From NCBI RefSeq assembly GCF_030398385.1, contig NZ_JAOAOQ010000001.1, positions 62,001 through 126,000 of the forward strand: DNA of 64,000 bases. The letters are read 5' to 3'. This stretch comes from Aquibium sp. ELW1220 (GTDB taxonomy: Bacteria; Pseudomonadota; Alphaproteobacteria; Rhizobiales; Rhizobiaceae). The notes beneath the pieces were generated by a model. That model was not told where the DNA came from and did no database searches. It saw only the letters and a program-made list of their open reading frames with translations. The stretch's first letter is position 1. Each line of letters begins with the position of its first letter. The translations under genes and the position numbers were made by a program. Positions 29,580-40,018 of the stretch are shown here, piece after piece.

Positions 29580-30713
29580 TCAGTTCCCGAACGACTCGAA
29601 GAAGTCCTTCATCCGGTTGAAGAAACCGGTCGATTGCGGGCTGTTTTCGGTGGAGGAGAGCTTGTCGAATTCCTCCAGAAGTTCGCGCTGCCGCCGCGAC
29701 AGGTTCTGCGGCGTTTCCACCGACACCTGGATGATCAGGTCGCCGACCATGTTCTGGCGCATGACGGGCATGCCCTTGCCCTTGACACGGAACTTGCGGC
29801 CGTTCTGCGTGCCTTCCGGGATCTTCACGCGAGTCTGCGTGCCGTCGAGCGTCGCCACCTCGAAGGAGCCGCCGAGCGCCGCCGTCGTCATCGAGATCGG
29901 CGCCGTGCAGTAGAGGTTTTCGGCCTCACGCTGGAAGAACTCGTGCGGCGAGACCGAGAGGAAGATGTAGAGGTCGCCCGAAGGTCCCCCCCGCGCGCCC
30001 GCCTCGCCCTCGCCGGACAAGCGGATGCGCGTCCCGTCCTCGATGCCCGCCGGGATGTTGACCGAGAGCGTGCGCTCCTCGGTCACGCGGCCCTGGCCGT
30101 CGCATTTCGGGCAGGGATCCTTGATGGTCTGGCCGCGGCCGTGGCAGGACGGACAGGTGCGCTCGATGGAGAAGAACCCGCCCGTCTGCGCCCGCACGCG
30201 GCCGGCACCGCCGCACATCGAGCAGGTGACGGGCTGCGTGCCCGGCTTGGCGCCCGATCCGGAGCACTCGTTGCATGTGATCGAGCTGGGAACGTGGATC
30301 TGCGCGGTCTTGCCGTTGAAGGCTTCCTCGAGCGTGATCTCCATGTTGTAGCGCAGGTCGGCGCCGCGTTCGCGCCCGCCTGACGACCGTCGCCGTCCGC
30401 CGCCCATCATCTCGCCGAAGATATCCTCGAAGATGTCGGCAAAGCCGCCGGCACCGGCAAAGCCGGCACCTGCGCCGGCCATTCCGCCATTCTCGAAGGC
30501 TGCGTGGCCGAAGCGGTCATAGGCGGCGCGCTTCTGCGGGTCCTTCAGCGTCTCGTAGGCTTCGTTGATTTCCTTGAATCGGCGTTCCGCGTCGGCGTCG
30601 CCGGGATTGCGGTCCGGGTGGCACTGCATCGCAAGCTTGCGGAACGCCGCCTTCAGGTCCTTTTCCGTCGCGCCCTTCTCGACGCCCAGCATCTCGTAGA
30701 AATCAGCCTTCAT
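29580..30713 (-). CDS. dnaJ: Chaperone DnaJ (Hsp40)
   Basis: Co-chaperone that delivers substrates to DnaK and stimulates its ATPase. The 377-residue protein has a J domain (1-70) with HPD at 32-34, a glycine/phenylalanine region (about 76-115), four CxxCxGxG zinc repeats ([32 protein letters not shown]) and a C-terminal substrate domain. It is separated from dnaK by an acyltransferase gene, which is unusual. The intergenic stretch upstream contains a 13-bp palindrome at 30853-30865 but no clear promoter. Confidence 0.97.
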   Translation of the reverse strand: MKADFYEMLGVEKGATEKDLKAAFRKLAMQCHPDRNPGDADAERRFKEINEAYETLKDPQKRAAYDRFGHAAFENGGMAGAGAGFAGAGGFADIFEDIFGEMMGGGRRRSSGGRERGADLRYNMEITLEEAFNGKTAQIHVPSSITCNECSGSGAKPGTQPVTCSMCGGAGRVRAQTGGFFSIERTCPSCHGRGQTIKDPCPKCDGQGRVTEERTLSVNIPAGIEDGTRIRLSGEGEAGARGGPSGDLYIFLSVSPHEFFQREAENLYCTAPISMTTAALGGSFEVATLDGTQTRVKIPEGTQNGRKFRVKGKGMPVMRQNMVGDLIIQVSVETPQNLSRRQRELLEEFDKLSSTENSPQSTGFFNRMKDFFESFGN

Positions 30714-30885
30714 GGTGCTCGCGGATGTTCCTGCTGCCTTTAGGGGTTGGCTGGCGCGCCCGAGGCGCCTACCGCTGGACCCGATTTAGTAAAGCCGGCG
30801 CTCATGCGCCATAGCAGGCTCGCCACATGACCGCCTTTTTTTGCCGCCTGAACGTCAAGTTGACGAATCGGGCACCGATGGCGGC

Positions 30886-31983
30886 CTATTCTGCCGGCAG
30901 GGGCGATGCCTGTGCCGGCAGCCGCCCGGGCGCGAATCGGCCGACGATCAGCCTGCCTGCCGGTCGCTCGAAGTAGCGCTCCGACAGGACTGCCAGCCCG
31001 ATTGTCACGGCGCAGGGCAGCAACCCGTACACGTAGAAGCTTAGTATCTCCGTCGGCTCGACCACCTTGCGCCAGAGCACCGATAAGAAAATCGCCTCGA
31101 CAACCGGGTGGATGAGATAGATGCCGAGCGAGACCTTGCCGACGGGATGCAGGAAGGCGAGGTAGCGCGAACCTTCGGGATCGTTCCTCTCCGCAATGGC
31201 GGCGAGGTACATGGCGGCGGCCAGCAGGCCGACGATCAGGGCGGCATGCTGGCGCGTTGCCATCGCGGCCAGCGACAGCGCAAACAGTGCCCAGGCCGGC
31301 CAGTGCGCGGCGAGCCGCAGCCGGCTTCGGTGGACCGCGACCGACACCAGCGCGCCGATGGTGAAGTCGGCGAAGGCGCGATAGGCGCCCCAGGTGTCGG
31401 CCCGGAGCCAGCTTTCGAACGGAATCACACCGCGTGCGACCGCGACTTCCAGAGACAGGACCAGCATGCCGGCCAGAAGCGCGAGCCCCACCCAGCCGCC
31501 GGCGCGATAGGCGAAGACCACGAGCGGCAGCAGGAGATAGCAGAACCACTCCGCCGACAGGCACCAGGCGACATAGTTGAATGTCAGCTGGTCGGTCAGT
31601 CCCCAGGCCTGGACGAGCAGAAGATTGGCTGGAAGGACGCTCCAGGCGTAGCGACCGGGATCCTCCGTCTGGACGACGCCGAACTGGATCGCCAGCGCGA
31701 CGCCGCAGAAGAACAGGAGCGTGGCGAGGTAGAGCGGGTACAGGCGTGCCAGCCGCCGCACCAGATAGGCGCGGAAACTGCCCGGTGCGCGGAACAGGTC
31801 GTCGCCATAACGTTCCATGATCAGATAGCCGGAGATCATGAAGAACATCTCCATCACTGCGAGCAGCCGATAGAGATAGGCACCGATTTCCTCGTTTCCC
31901 GGAGGCGCGAACCGCAGGAAGTGCCACATCATGATGGAGAGCGCGGCGATCAGTCTCCATGTCTCGAAGATGCGATAGTGCAT
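30886..31983 (-). CDS. Acyltransferase-3 family membrane protein (OafA/NodX-like)
   Basis: A 365-residue polytopic protein with about ten hydrophobic segments. It begins [22 protein letters not shown] and has the family motifs [40 protein letters not shown] and [16 protein letters not shown]. Such enzymes O-acylate surface sugars, LPS, exopolysaccharide or glycans. It sits alone between dnaK and dnaJ on the same strand. The palindrome GTTAAGCTTAAC (32070-32081) and the GGTTAACC at 32058-32065 lie in its upstream region and may be promoter elements. The substrate is unknown. Confidence 0.88.
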   Translation of the reverse strand: MHYRIFETWRLIAALSIMMWHFLRFAPPGNEEIGAYLYRLLAVMEMFFMISGYLIMERYGDDLFRAPGSFRAYLVRRLARLYPLYLATLLFFCGVALAIQFGVVQTEDPGRYAWSVLPANLLLVQAWGLTDQLTFNYVAWCLSAEWFCYLLLPLVVFAYRAGGWVGLALLAGMLVLSLEVAVARGVIPFESWLRADTWGAYRAFADFTIGALVSVAVHRSRLRLAAHWPAWALFALSLAAMATRQHAALIVGLLAAAMYLAAIAERNDPEGSRYLAFLHPVGKVSLGIYLIHPVVEAIFLSVLWRKVVEPTEILSFYVYGLLPCAVTIGLAVLSERYFERPAGRLIVGRFAPGRLPAQASPLPAE

Positions 31984-32069
31984 GGACGCCCGTCACCCCG
32001 CGCGACCAATCGCGCAACATGCGATCGATCAGTAAGGGTCCGCGGCGACCGGGTCGAGGTTAACCTGTT

Positions 32070-32081
32070 GTTAAGCTTAAC
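32070..32081. promoter_or_regulatory. 12-bp palindrome upstream of the acyltransferase gene
   Basis: GTTAAGCTTAAC is a perfect inverted repeat, with a second palindrome GGTTAACC a few bases away (32058-32065). Together they make an AT-rich patch about 75-100 nt before the acyltransferase ATG. This could be an operator, but no regulator is encoded next to it and short palindromes occur by chance. Confidence 0.25.
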
Positions 32082-32124
32082 GGCTGGGCATTGGCTGCGC
32101 CTGCCGACGGGCGCCGGAAAGGCA

Positions 32125-32158
32125 CAAAGGCCGGCGTCCTTTCGGACGCCGGCCTTTG
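32125..32158 (-). terminator. Intrinsic terminator-like hairpin after dnaK
   Basis: A perfect 15-bp stem with 4-nt loop (CAAAGGCCGGCGTCC and its complement) 24 nt past the dnaK stop. The T-tract is short, so termination may be partial or the hairpin may mainly stabilise the dnaK 3' end. It separates dnaK from the acyltransferase. Confidence 0.75.
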
Positions 32159-32182
32159 CAATCGTGGCAAGCCTGCCTGCGA

Positions 32183-34102
<1,920 letters not shown>

Positions 34103-34221
34103 TGCAGTTCTCTCCGTTTAGCAGGCTGCCAGGACCCATACCGGCGTTCCAGTCGGCAGCCCCTGTTTTCCGAAAATGACCCGGCTCCACGCGACTCTGG
34201 CGCGGCTTCCGAGCGTCGCGG

Positions 34222-34253
34222 CGTATATAAGAACCGTGCGTTTACCGCGCAAG
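34222..34253 (-). promoter_or_regulatory. Sigma32 (RpoH) heat-shock promoter of dnaK
   Basis: On the minus strand CTTG (34253-34250), 18 nt, then CTTATATACG (34231-34222). This is an exact match to the alphaproteobacterial heat-shock consensus CTTG-N17-18-CYTATNTNNG. It lies about 120 nt before the dnaK ATG, allowing a leader that could carry additional control. Confidence 0.8.
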
Positions 34254-34300
34254 CGGGAGGATGCGCCAGCGATTCGTCCGTGCGCCGCTTCGGCTTCATG

Positions 34301-34314
34301 TGTAGTCTGCACAC
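34301..34314. promoter_or_regulatory. Motif copy 1, upstream of the marR-type gene (possible operator)
   Basis: TGTAGTCTGCACAC, 25 nt before the MarR-family ATG. A related sequence, TGTAGACTGCATGC (11 of 14 identical), occurs at 34957-34970 upstream of the protease gene. Flanking GTGT...ACAC arms make this copy partly palindromic. Shared presence before the regulator and its neighbour suggests a site for the MarR protein. Confidence 0.45.
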
Positions 34315-34339
34315 TTCATTTCCAAATGGAGACGGTCGC

Positions 34340-34873
34340 ATGCACGAGGATGAGGACGAAGCGCGGTTGCTGAACGTCTTCGGTGCCATGAGCCTCGCCT
34401 GCGTCGACAAGATGGAAAAGGCCCTCGCCTCGCATGGCGGGCGCAGCCCGAGCGCCACCGCGGCCCTGATCAGGATCGGCACCGGCCCAGGACTGTCCAT
34501 CGAGCAGCTTCGGCGCATGCTGGCATTGTCGCATTCTGCGACGGTTCGCCTTGTCGACCAACTCGTCGCCCAGGGTCTGGTGCTGCGCGCGGGAGCGGCC
34601 GGCCGCGACAAGCGCGCGCGGGCGCTGGCGCTGACGGATGAAGGCGAGGCCGCCGTCCGCCAGAGCCTGGCGGCCCGCCGCGCCGTCCTGGCGCGTGCGA
34701 CGGAAGGCCTCACGAACGAGGAAAGGCGCCTCTTGTCCGCGCTGGTCGACAAGATCCTGCCGGCTCTGGTCGACGCCGGAGACGATTCCGACGTGGTCTG
34801 CCGCATCTGTGACGAAGGCGTCTGCGTGCCGGCGCGTTGCCCGATACCGCACCACGGTTCTCCTGCCCCCTGA
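34340..34873 (+). CDS. MarR-family transcriptional regulator with C-terminal cysteine cluster
   Basis: A 177-residue winged-helix regulator. DNA-binding elements are LSIEQLRRMLALSHSATVRLVDQLVAQGLV (52-81) and a wing containing GRDKRARALALTDEG. The C-terminus carries Cys154, Cys157, Cys162 and Cys167 (C-x2-C-x4-C-x4-C), unusual for a plain MarR protein and suggestive of metal binding or thiol redox sensing. GGAG 8 nt before the ATG at 34340 fixes the start. It is divergent from dnaK and followed by the M48 protease gene, a possible target. Confidence 0.88.
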   Translation: MHEDEDEARLLNVFGAMSLACVDKMEKALASHGGRSPSATAALIRIGTGPGLSIEQLRRMLALSHSATVRLVDQLVAQGLVLRAGAAGRDKRARALALTDEGEAAVRQSLAARRAVLARATEGLTNEERRLLSALVDKILPALVDAGDDSDVVCRICDEGVCVPARCPIPHHGSPAP

Positions 34874-34947
34874 TCGGCGGGCGATGCTGTCCAAACCACG
34901 CGTTTCGCCGGCGTGCCAGTCCGTGGAAAACAGCACTTGCGCTGGAA

Positions 34948-34976
34948 ATGCATATATGTAGACTGCATGCATATAT
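34948..34976. promoter_or_regulatory. AT-rich repeat region with motif copy 2, upstream of protease operon
   Basis: Two direct copies of ATGCATATAT (starting 34948 and 34967, 19 nt apart) flank and overlap the motif TGTAGACTGCATGC (34957-34970), which resembles the motif before the MarR gene. In such GC-rich DNA this island stands out. It lies just upstream of the small ORF and M48 gene and probably includes their promoter and operator. Confidence 0.45.
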
Positions 34977-35001
34977 ATGGCTATCATGAAGGAGCTATCG
35001 G

Positions 35002-35211
35002 ATGCACAGGCTCGGCCTCCTCTGGTACTTCGGAGATCCGCTGGAAGTCCTCTGGCGCAAGCCCGGTTGCGACCGGCACGACCCGGATCCGTCCCGGGAG
35101 ACATTGTCCGATGATGGTTCGGCATCGTCCGCCCGGTTCGACCCAGTGCGCTCACGTTGGCTTGCGGCTAGGCCACGCGACTCGGAAAATCGCATGCCGG
35201 ATCCTATATGA
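35002..35211 (+). CDS. Possible 69-residue leader ORF coupled to the M48 protease gene
   Basis: An ATG preceded by AAGGAGCTATCGG opens a 69-codon frame whose TGA overlaps the protease ATG as ATGA. The product (rich in R, D, S and P, no membrane span) matches no family I know. The coupling geometry and the ribosome-binding site suggest that it is translated; it may serve only to couple translation. A competing 42-codon frame starts at 34986. Together they occupy most of the 334-nt gap after the MarR gene. Confidence 0.35.
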   Translation: MHRLGLLWYFGDPLEVLWRKPGCDRHDPDPSRETLSDDGSASSARFDPVRSRWLAARPRDSENRMPDPI

Positions 35212-36329
35212 GGTGCATGCAATCCTCGTCCCATCTCGACCTCCTCGAACAGCGCCGCCACCGCGCCATGAACACGGTGCACACTTGGCTTCTGGCTGGG
35301 GGCAGTCTCGTCCTGCTCGGCGTCAGCGCCTACGCCTTTGCGGGCTCGACCGGCGTCTTCTTCGCGCTCGTCTTCGGCGCAGTCACGATGTGGATGGCCC
35401 GCAACGTCAGCCCCGGAATGGTGCTGTCGATGTACGATGCCCGTCCCGTGACACGCGCCGAGTTCCCGCAGGGTGTCGCTCTCGTCGAGGAACTCGCGCG
35501 GCGGGCGGAACTGCCCGCGACGCCGAAACTCTACGTCGTCCCCTCCGAGATCATGAACGCCTTCGCGGTGGGGCGGCGCGACGATGCCGCGATCGCCGTC
35601 ACCGACGGGCTGGTCCGGCACATGACCGCGCGCGAGCTCGCCGGGGTTCTGGCCCACGAGATGAGCCACGTCGCCAACGAGGACGTGAAGGTGATGGCGT
35701 TCGCCGACATGGTGTCGCGCTTCACCTCGACCATGGCTACCGTCGGCCTGTTCTCTCTGGTCCTGAACGTCTTTGGCTTTGCCGGAGGATACGAGACGCA
35801 GGTGCCGTGGCTTGCGGTGACGGTGCTGCTGGCCTCTCCCACTATCGGCGGCCTCCTGCAGCTGGCGTTGTCGCGCACCCGAGAGTTCGACGCCGACCTC
35901 GGCGCGGCGATCCTGACTGGCGATCCGGCCGGGCTCGCCTCCGCGCTCGCCAAGCTCGAACGCGCGCAGCGCAGCCTGTGGGACAGGCTGATGCTGCCGG
36001 GTGGTCGCATGCCGGACGCCTCTGTGCTGCGCAGCCACCCGGTGACGGAAGAGCGCATCGCGCGCCTGATGGCGCTGAAGTCGGCGCACGACCTCCCCGA
36101 ACCCCCGCCGGTCGTGGAGGTTGTCGAGCGGCGGCTTCGGCCTGGCCGCAGCTTCATTCCGAACGTCGGCAGGAGAGGCCCGGCCGACTACCGCCGCATC
36201 GCCTCGCTGCTGGCCGCCGAACACCCGCTCTCGGCCGATGACCAAGACCGGCCGGCGCATGCCGGTTCGCTTGCCGCTCCCGATGGGCGGCCGCGCATCC
36301 GCATCCGCCGCGGCGGGGTCTGGTACTGA
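35208..36329 (+). CDS. M48-family membrane zinc metalloprotease, HtpX-like
   Basis: A 373-residue membrane protease. Two hydrophobic segments (about 25-45 and 48-64) precede the HExxH zinc motif HEMSH at 150-154 in ELAGVLAHEMSHVANEDV; two further hydrophobic stretches (about 173-190 and 196-215) and the third zinc ligand in SRTREFDADLGAA follow. HtpX members degrade damaged membrane proteins. The C-terminal 80 residues beyond the core are an extension rich in P and R. The start at 35208 is chosen because it overlaps the upstream ORF's stop; ATG 35217 is possible. Confidence 0.87.
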   Translation: MRCMQSSSHLDLLEQRRHRAMNTVHTWLLAGGSLVLLGVSAYAFAGSTGVFFALVFGAVTMWMARNVSPGMVLSMYDARPVTRAEFPQGVALVEELARRAELPATPKLYVVPSEIMNAFAVGRRDDAAIAVTDGLVRHMTARELAGVLAHEMSHVANEDVKVMAFADMVSRFTSTMATVGLFSLVLNVFGFAGGYETQVPWLAVTVLLASPTIGGLLQLALSRTREFDADLGAAILTGDPAGLASALAKLERAQRSLWDRLMLPGGRMPDASVLRSHPVTEERIARLMALKSAHDLPEPPPVVEVVERRLRPGRSFIPNVGRRGPADYRRIASLLAAEHPLSADDQDRPAHAGSLAAPDGRPRIRIRRGGVWY

Positions 36330-36336
36330 GGGACCG

Positions 36337-37293
36337 TCAGGCTTCGGTAAGCTCAAGCGCTCGCGCCAGCAGTGAAGCCGCGTCGCCGTCATGGCTGAAG
36401 CCGAGCCCGTCGGCGATTGCCGTCACGATGGGAGGGTAGGACCCGTACTGCGCCTCCAGGGCGGGCTGCGGGGCGAAGGTCACGCGCTCCCGGACCTCCG
36501 GCCCGAACCGCTCGGCCATCGCCTCCACCACCTCGCCCATCGACAGCCTCAGTGCTGGCAGGCAGAAGGCCCGCCGCGTTCCGATCCGCTCGGCGGGCAG
36601 GACGGCGGCTTGCAGCAGATTGTCCACGCAGCGCTGCCGCGACATCATCCAGGAGGTCGAAGCCGCCGAGACCGGGCAGGTATAGGCCTCCCCGGCAGCA
36701 AGGGCGTGGAAGATGTCGCTCATATAGGCCGAATGATGCCCGCCGGGGCGGCGCGGACGCGCGACGATACCCGGCAGGCGCAGGCAGAGCGCATCGATCG
36801 TGCCGCGCCTCGCATGGTCGGCCAGTAGCGTCTCCATCATCAGCTTCTGCGCGCCGTAGCTCAGCGTCGGCAGGGGCAGGGTCTCGTCGTCCACACGGTC
36901 GCGTGGCAGCGGCACGCCGAACACCGCGATGGTTGACGAAAACACCATGCGGGCCGGCCTTGCCTGCCGCGACAGACGCTCGATCAGCCCTAGCGTGGCC
37001 AGCGCGTTGACCCGCCAGCCGAGCCCGAAGTCGCCTTCCGATGCCCCGCCGGGTACGGCGGCGAGATGGAAGAGCACGTCGATCGGCTCGGCCATGATCG
37101 CGTCGAGGAGAGCCGGATCGCTGATGTCGCCGATCACCGGCCGGATGCCCAGCGGCAGGCTCTCGGGCGGGAGCGCTTCGTCGATAGCGACGATTCTGGC
37201 CTCCGACGTGGCGCCGGCCAGTCCTCCGGCAGCCAGCCGCCGCACCAGTTCCCGGCCGATGAAGCCTCCCGCTCCGGTGACGACGATGCGCAT
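36337..37293 (-). CDS. NAD(P)-dependent SDR/epimerase, D-erythronate dehydrogenase (DenD)-like
   Basis: A 318-residue extended short-chain dehydrogenase. The N-terminal nucleotide motif is VVTGAGGFIGRELVRRL, the catalytic part has VFSSTIAVFG and the active-site YGAQK, and LRLPGIVARP follows, a pattern I associate with DenD-type four-carbon acid-sugar dehydrogenases. No erythronate or threonate kinase/aldolase genes are adjacent, so the substrate is not secure. GGGAGG upstream of ATG 37293 fixes the start. It is divergent from the sugar transporter operon and convergent with the protease gene (7 nt apart). Confidence 0.82.
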   Translation of the reverse strand: MRIVVTGAGGFIGRELVRRLAAGGLAGATSEARIVAIDEALPPESLPLGIRPVIGDISDPALLDAIMAEPIDVLFHLAAVPGGASEGDFGLGWRVNALATLGLIERLSRQARPARMVFSSTIAVFGVPLPRDRVDDETLPLPTLSYGAQKLMMETLLADHARRGTIDALCLRLPGIVARPRRPGGHHSAYMSDIFHALAAGEAYTCPVSAASTSWMMSRQRCVDNLLQAAVLPAERIGTRRAFCLPALRLSMGEVVEAMAERFGPEVRERVTFAPQPALEAQYGSYPPIVTAIADGLGFSHDGDAASLLARALELTEA

Positions 37294-37559
37294 GTGATCC
37301 TCCCGCGAAGGCCTGGCGACCATTTCTGCCGACCCGTTGCACATCGGGATAGGGACCGCCCGACAGGCCGTCAACGCCGATCCGCAGCCTTCGGCGCGTG
37401 CCGGCGGTTGGACGGGGGCGTCTACTGTTTCGCCTTGAGCCTGCCCCTCGCGACTTTCTGGCTCCCGAAGGTTGCATGGCGCAGCGATCCGGGACACTCT
37501 GTTCTTCCGGCGGGGGGAGGACCGTTCACGAAGTAGCTGTTGCCATCGGGAGGAAAACG

Positions 37560-38912
37560 ATGAAGCATATAGGGTTGGCCAGTGCGGCGTTGCTGGCTCT
37601 GGCGCTTGCCACACCGGCATCGGCGCAGCTGAAATTCGCGCCCGGCGAGGATGATCGCTTCAACTGGGAAGACTACGAGTACCTCAAGCAGATGGACCTG
37701 AACGGTCAGTCCCTGTCCGTCTTCGGGCCGTGGCGCGGTGAGGACGAGGCGCTTGCGCGTTCGGTGCTCGCCTATTTCAGCGAGGCGACCGGCGTCGACC
37801 TGACCTACTCCTCGTCCGAGAACTACGAGCAGCAGATCGTCATCGACACCCAGGCCGGAAGCCCACCCAACATCGCCGTGCTGCCGCAGCCGGGCCTGAT
37901 CCAGGATCTTGCCTCGAAGGGGCTACTCACACCGCTCGGCGAGGACGCCGCCACCTATGTGCGCGAGAACTACGGCGCCGGTCAGTCATGGGTCGACCTC
38001 GGAACCTATGCCGGGCAGGACGGACAAGAGCAGTTCTATGGGTTCCCCTACAAGGCGGATCTGAAGTCGCTGGTCTGGTATGTTCCCGAGAACTTCGAGG
38101 AGGCCGGCTACGAGGTGCCGACCACCTGGGAAGAACTGATGGCGCTGCAGGAGCAGATCGTCGCCGATGGTGGCACCCCCTGGTGTATCGGGCTCGGCTC
38201 GGGCGGTGCGACCGGCTGGCCGGCGACCGACTGGGTGGAGGACATCATGCTGCGCACCCAGCCACCGGAAGTCTATGACCAGTGGACCTCGAACGAGATC
38301 CCCTTCACCGACGAGCGTGTGGTCGGGGCGATGAAGATCTTCGCCGACATCGCCACGAAGGACCAGAACGTCTCGGGCGGCAAGGCGGCGGTGGCGGCGA
38401 CCGATTTCCGCGACAGCCCGAAAGGCCTCTTCGACATCCCGCCGAAGTGCTACATGCACCGCCAGGCGTCCTTCATCTCCTCCTTCTTCCCGGAGGGGAC
38501 AGAACTCGGCACCGACGCCGATTTCTTCTACTTGCCGGAAAAGGCCGACGCGGACCTTGGCAAGCCGGTGCTGGGCGGTGGAACGCTGTTCACCATCACC
38601 AAGGACTCGGAAGCCGCGCGGGCTTTCATCACCTTCCTGCAGACCCCGCTCGCCCACGAGCTCTGGATGGCGCAGTCGGGCTTCCTGACGCCGTTGAAGA
38701 CGGCAAATCCCGAAGCCTATGCCAACGAGGCCTTGAAGAAGCAGGGCGAAATCCTCGTCAATGCCGACACTTTCCGCTTCGACGGCTCGGACCTGATGCC
38801 GGGCAAGATCGGAGCCGGTGCCTTCTGGACCGGCATGATCGACCTCGTCGGCGGCAAGCCGGCCGAACAGGTCGCCTCCGAGATCCAGAACGCCTGGGAC
38901 GCGATCAAGTAG
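37560..38912 (+). CDS. aglE: Sugar ABC transporter substrate-binding protein, AglE-like
   Basis: A 450-residue periplasmic solute-binding protein for alpha-glucosides (sucrose, maltose, trehalose in Sinorhizobium). A signal peptide (about 1-22, ending ATPASAQ) leads into a family-1 binding fold: SLSVFGPWRGEDEALARSVLAYF, NIAVLPQPGLIQDLASKG, YGFPYKADLKSLVWYVPENFE and VPTTWEELMALQ. Preceded by GGGAGG. First gene of the aglEFG-K series; no LacI-type regulator (AglR) is adjacent. Confidence 0.88.
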   Translation: MKHIGLASAALLALALATPASAQLKFAPGEDDRFNWEDYEYLKQMDLNGQSLSVFGPWRGEDEALARSVLAYFSEATGVDLTYSSSENYEQQIVIDTQAGSPPNIAVLPQPGLIQDLASKGLLTPLGEDAATYVRENYGAGQSWVDLGTYAGQDGQEQFYGFPYKADLKSLVWYVPENFEEAGYEVPTTWEELMALQEQIVADGGTPWCIGLGSGGATGWPATDWVEDIMLRTQPPEVYDQWTSNEIPFTDERVVGAMKIFADIATKDQNVSGGKAAVAATDFRDSPKGLFDIPPKCYMHRQASFISSFFPEGTELGTDADFFYLPEKADADLGKPVLGGGTLFTITKDSEAARAFITFLQTPLAHELWMAQSGFLTPLKTANPEAYANEALKKQGEILVNADTFRFDGSDLMPGKIGAGAFWTGMIDLVGGKPAEQVASEIQNAWDAIK

Positions 38913-38927
38913 TGCGGCGGACCTGAT

Positions 38928-38960
38928 CCTCCCGGGCCGGGCGCGTCCCGGCCCGGGAGG
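38928..38960 (+). terminator. Strong intercistronic hairpin between aglE and aglF
   Basis: 14-bp perfect stem (CCTCCCGGGCCGGG with its complement) and a CGCGT loop, without a T-tract, 15 nt past the aglE stop. In binding-protein transporter operons such hairpins commonly protect the 5' mRNA and cause partial termination, so that the binding protein is made in excess. Confidence 0.7.
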
Positions 38961-39003
38961 AAAGGCCCTTCGGGACGATCGCAACCGGCTTCGGGAGGAC
39001 GGC

Positions 39004-40017
39004 ATGGCGACCCAGATCATTTCCGCGATCATCGTCATCATCGTCGGCGTCGGCGGATGCGTGGCCTATTTCTGGGGCGCCAACCGGCTGCTAGAACTGG
39101 TGTTTCCAGCCCGGGGCACCAGCGGCAAGACCGCGATAGACAATCTGCGCCGCCAGGGCTTCATCCGGCCCTGGCTCTTCGTCGGGCCTGCCCTGCTGAT
39201 CCTCGGCGTCTACCTGATCTACCCGGTGGTCGAGACGCTCCGCCTGTCGTTCCTCGACCGGGGTGGCCAGAACTTCGTCGGCTTCGACAACTACCTCTGG
39301 GCGATCGGAGACCGCGAGTTCCGCATATCGATCCTCAACAATCTGCTTTGGCTGGCCGTGGTGCCGGCCGTCTGCACCTTTCTAGGCCTTGTGATCGCCG
39401 TTCTCACCGACCGCATCTGGTGGGGTACGATCGCCAAGAGCCTGGTTTTCATGCCGCTCGCCATCTCCTTCGTCGGCGCCAGCGTGATCTGGAAGTTCAT
39501 CTACGAGTACCGCGCCGCCGACCAGACGCAGATCGGCCTGCTCAACGCCTTCGTCACCTGGCTCGGCTTCGAGCCGCAGGTGTGGATCTCGATCCCCTTC
39601 TGGAACAATCTCTTCCTGATGGTCATCCTGGTCTGGATCCAGACCGGCTTCGCCATGGTGATCCTCTCGGCTGCGCTGCGCGGCATCCCCGACGAGACGA
39701 TCGAGGCGGCGGTGATCGACGGGGCGAACGGCTTCCAGATCTTCTGGAAGATCATGATCCCGCAGATCTGGGGCACCATCGCCGTGGTCTGGACCACGAT
39801 CACCATCCTGGTGCTCAAGGTCTTCGACATCGTGCTGACCATGACCAACGGCCAGTGGAACACGCAGGTACTCGCCAATCTGATGTTCGACTGGATGTTC
39901 CGCGGCGGCGGTGACTTCGGCCGCGGCGCCACTATCGCCATCGTCATCATGATGGCGGTCATCCCGATCATGATCTGGAACATCCGCCAGGCCAACCGCG
40001 AAGCGGATGGAGGCTGA
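39004..40017 (+). CDS. aglF: Sugar ABC transporter permease, AglF-like
   Basis: A 337-residue inner-membrane permease (MalF class). Multiple hydrophobic helices include an N-terminal anchor (residues 5-25) and IRPWLFVGPALLILGVYLIYP. The EAA loop for contact with the ATPase is EAAVIDGANGFQIFWKIMIP near 231-250. GGGAGGACGGC precedes the ATG. It overlaps the end of its own message region with aglG, whose start lies 2 nt after this stop. Confidence 0.9.
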   Translation: MATQIISAIIVIIVGVGGCVAYFWGANRLLELVFPARGTSGKTAIDNLRRQGFIRPWLFVGPALLILGVYLIYPVVETLRLSFLDRGGQNFVGFDNYLWAIGDREFRISILNNLLWLAVVPAVCTFLGLVIAVLTDRIWWGTIAKSLVFMPLAISFVGASVIWKFIYEYRAADQTQIGLLNAFVTWLGFEPQVWISIPFWNNLFLMVILVWIQTGFAMVILSAALRGIPDETIEAAVIDGANGFQIFWKIMIPQIWGTIAVVWTTITILVLKVFDIVLTMTNGQWNTQVLANLMFDWMFRGGGDFGRGATIAIVIMMAVIPIMIWNIRQANREADGG

Positions 40018-40018
40018 G

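Noticed and set aside
30853-30865. Palindrome CGTCAAGTTGACG between the acyltransferase and dnaJ
   Set aside because: Short and with no clear promoter boxes at right spacing; could be chance, so it is not listed as a regulatory site.
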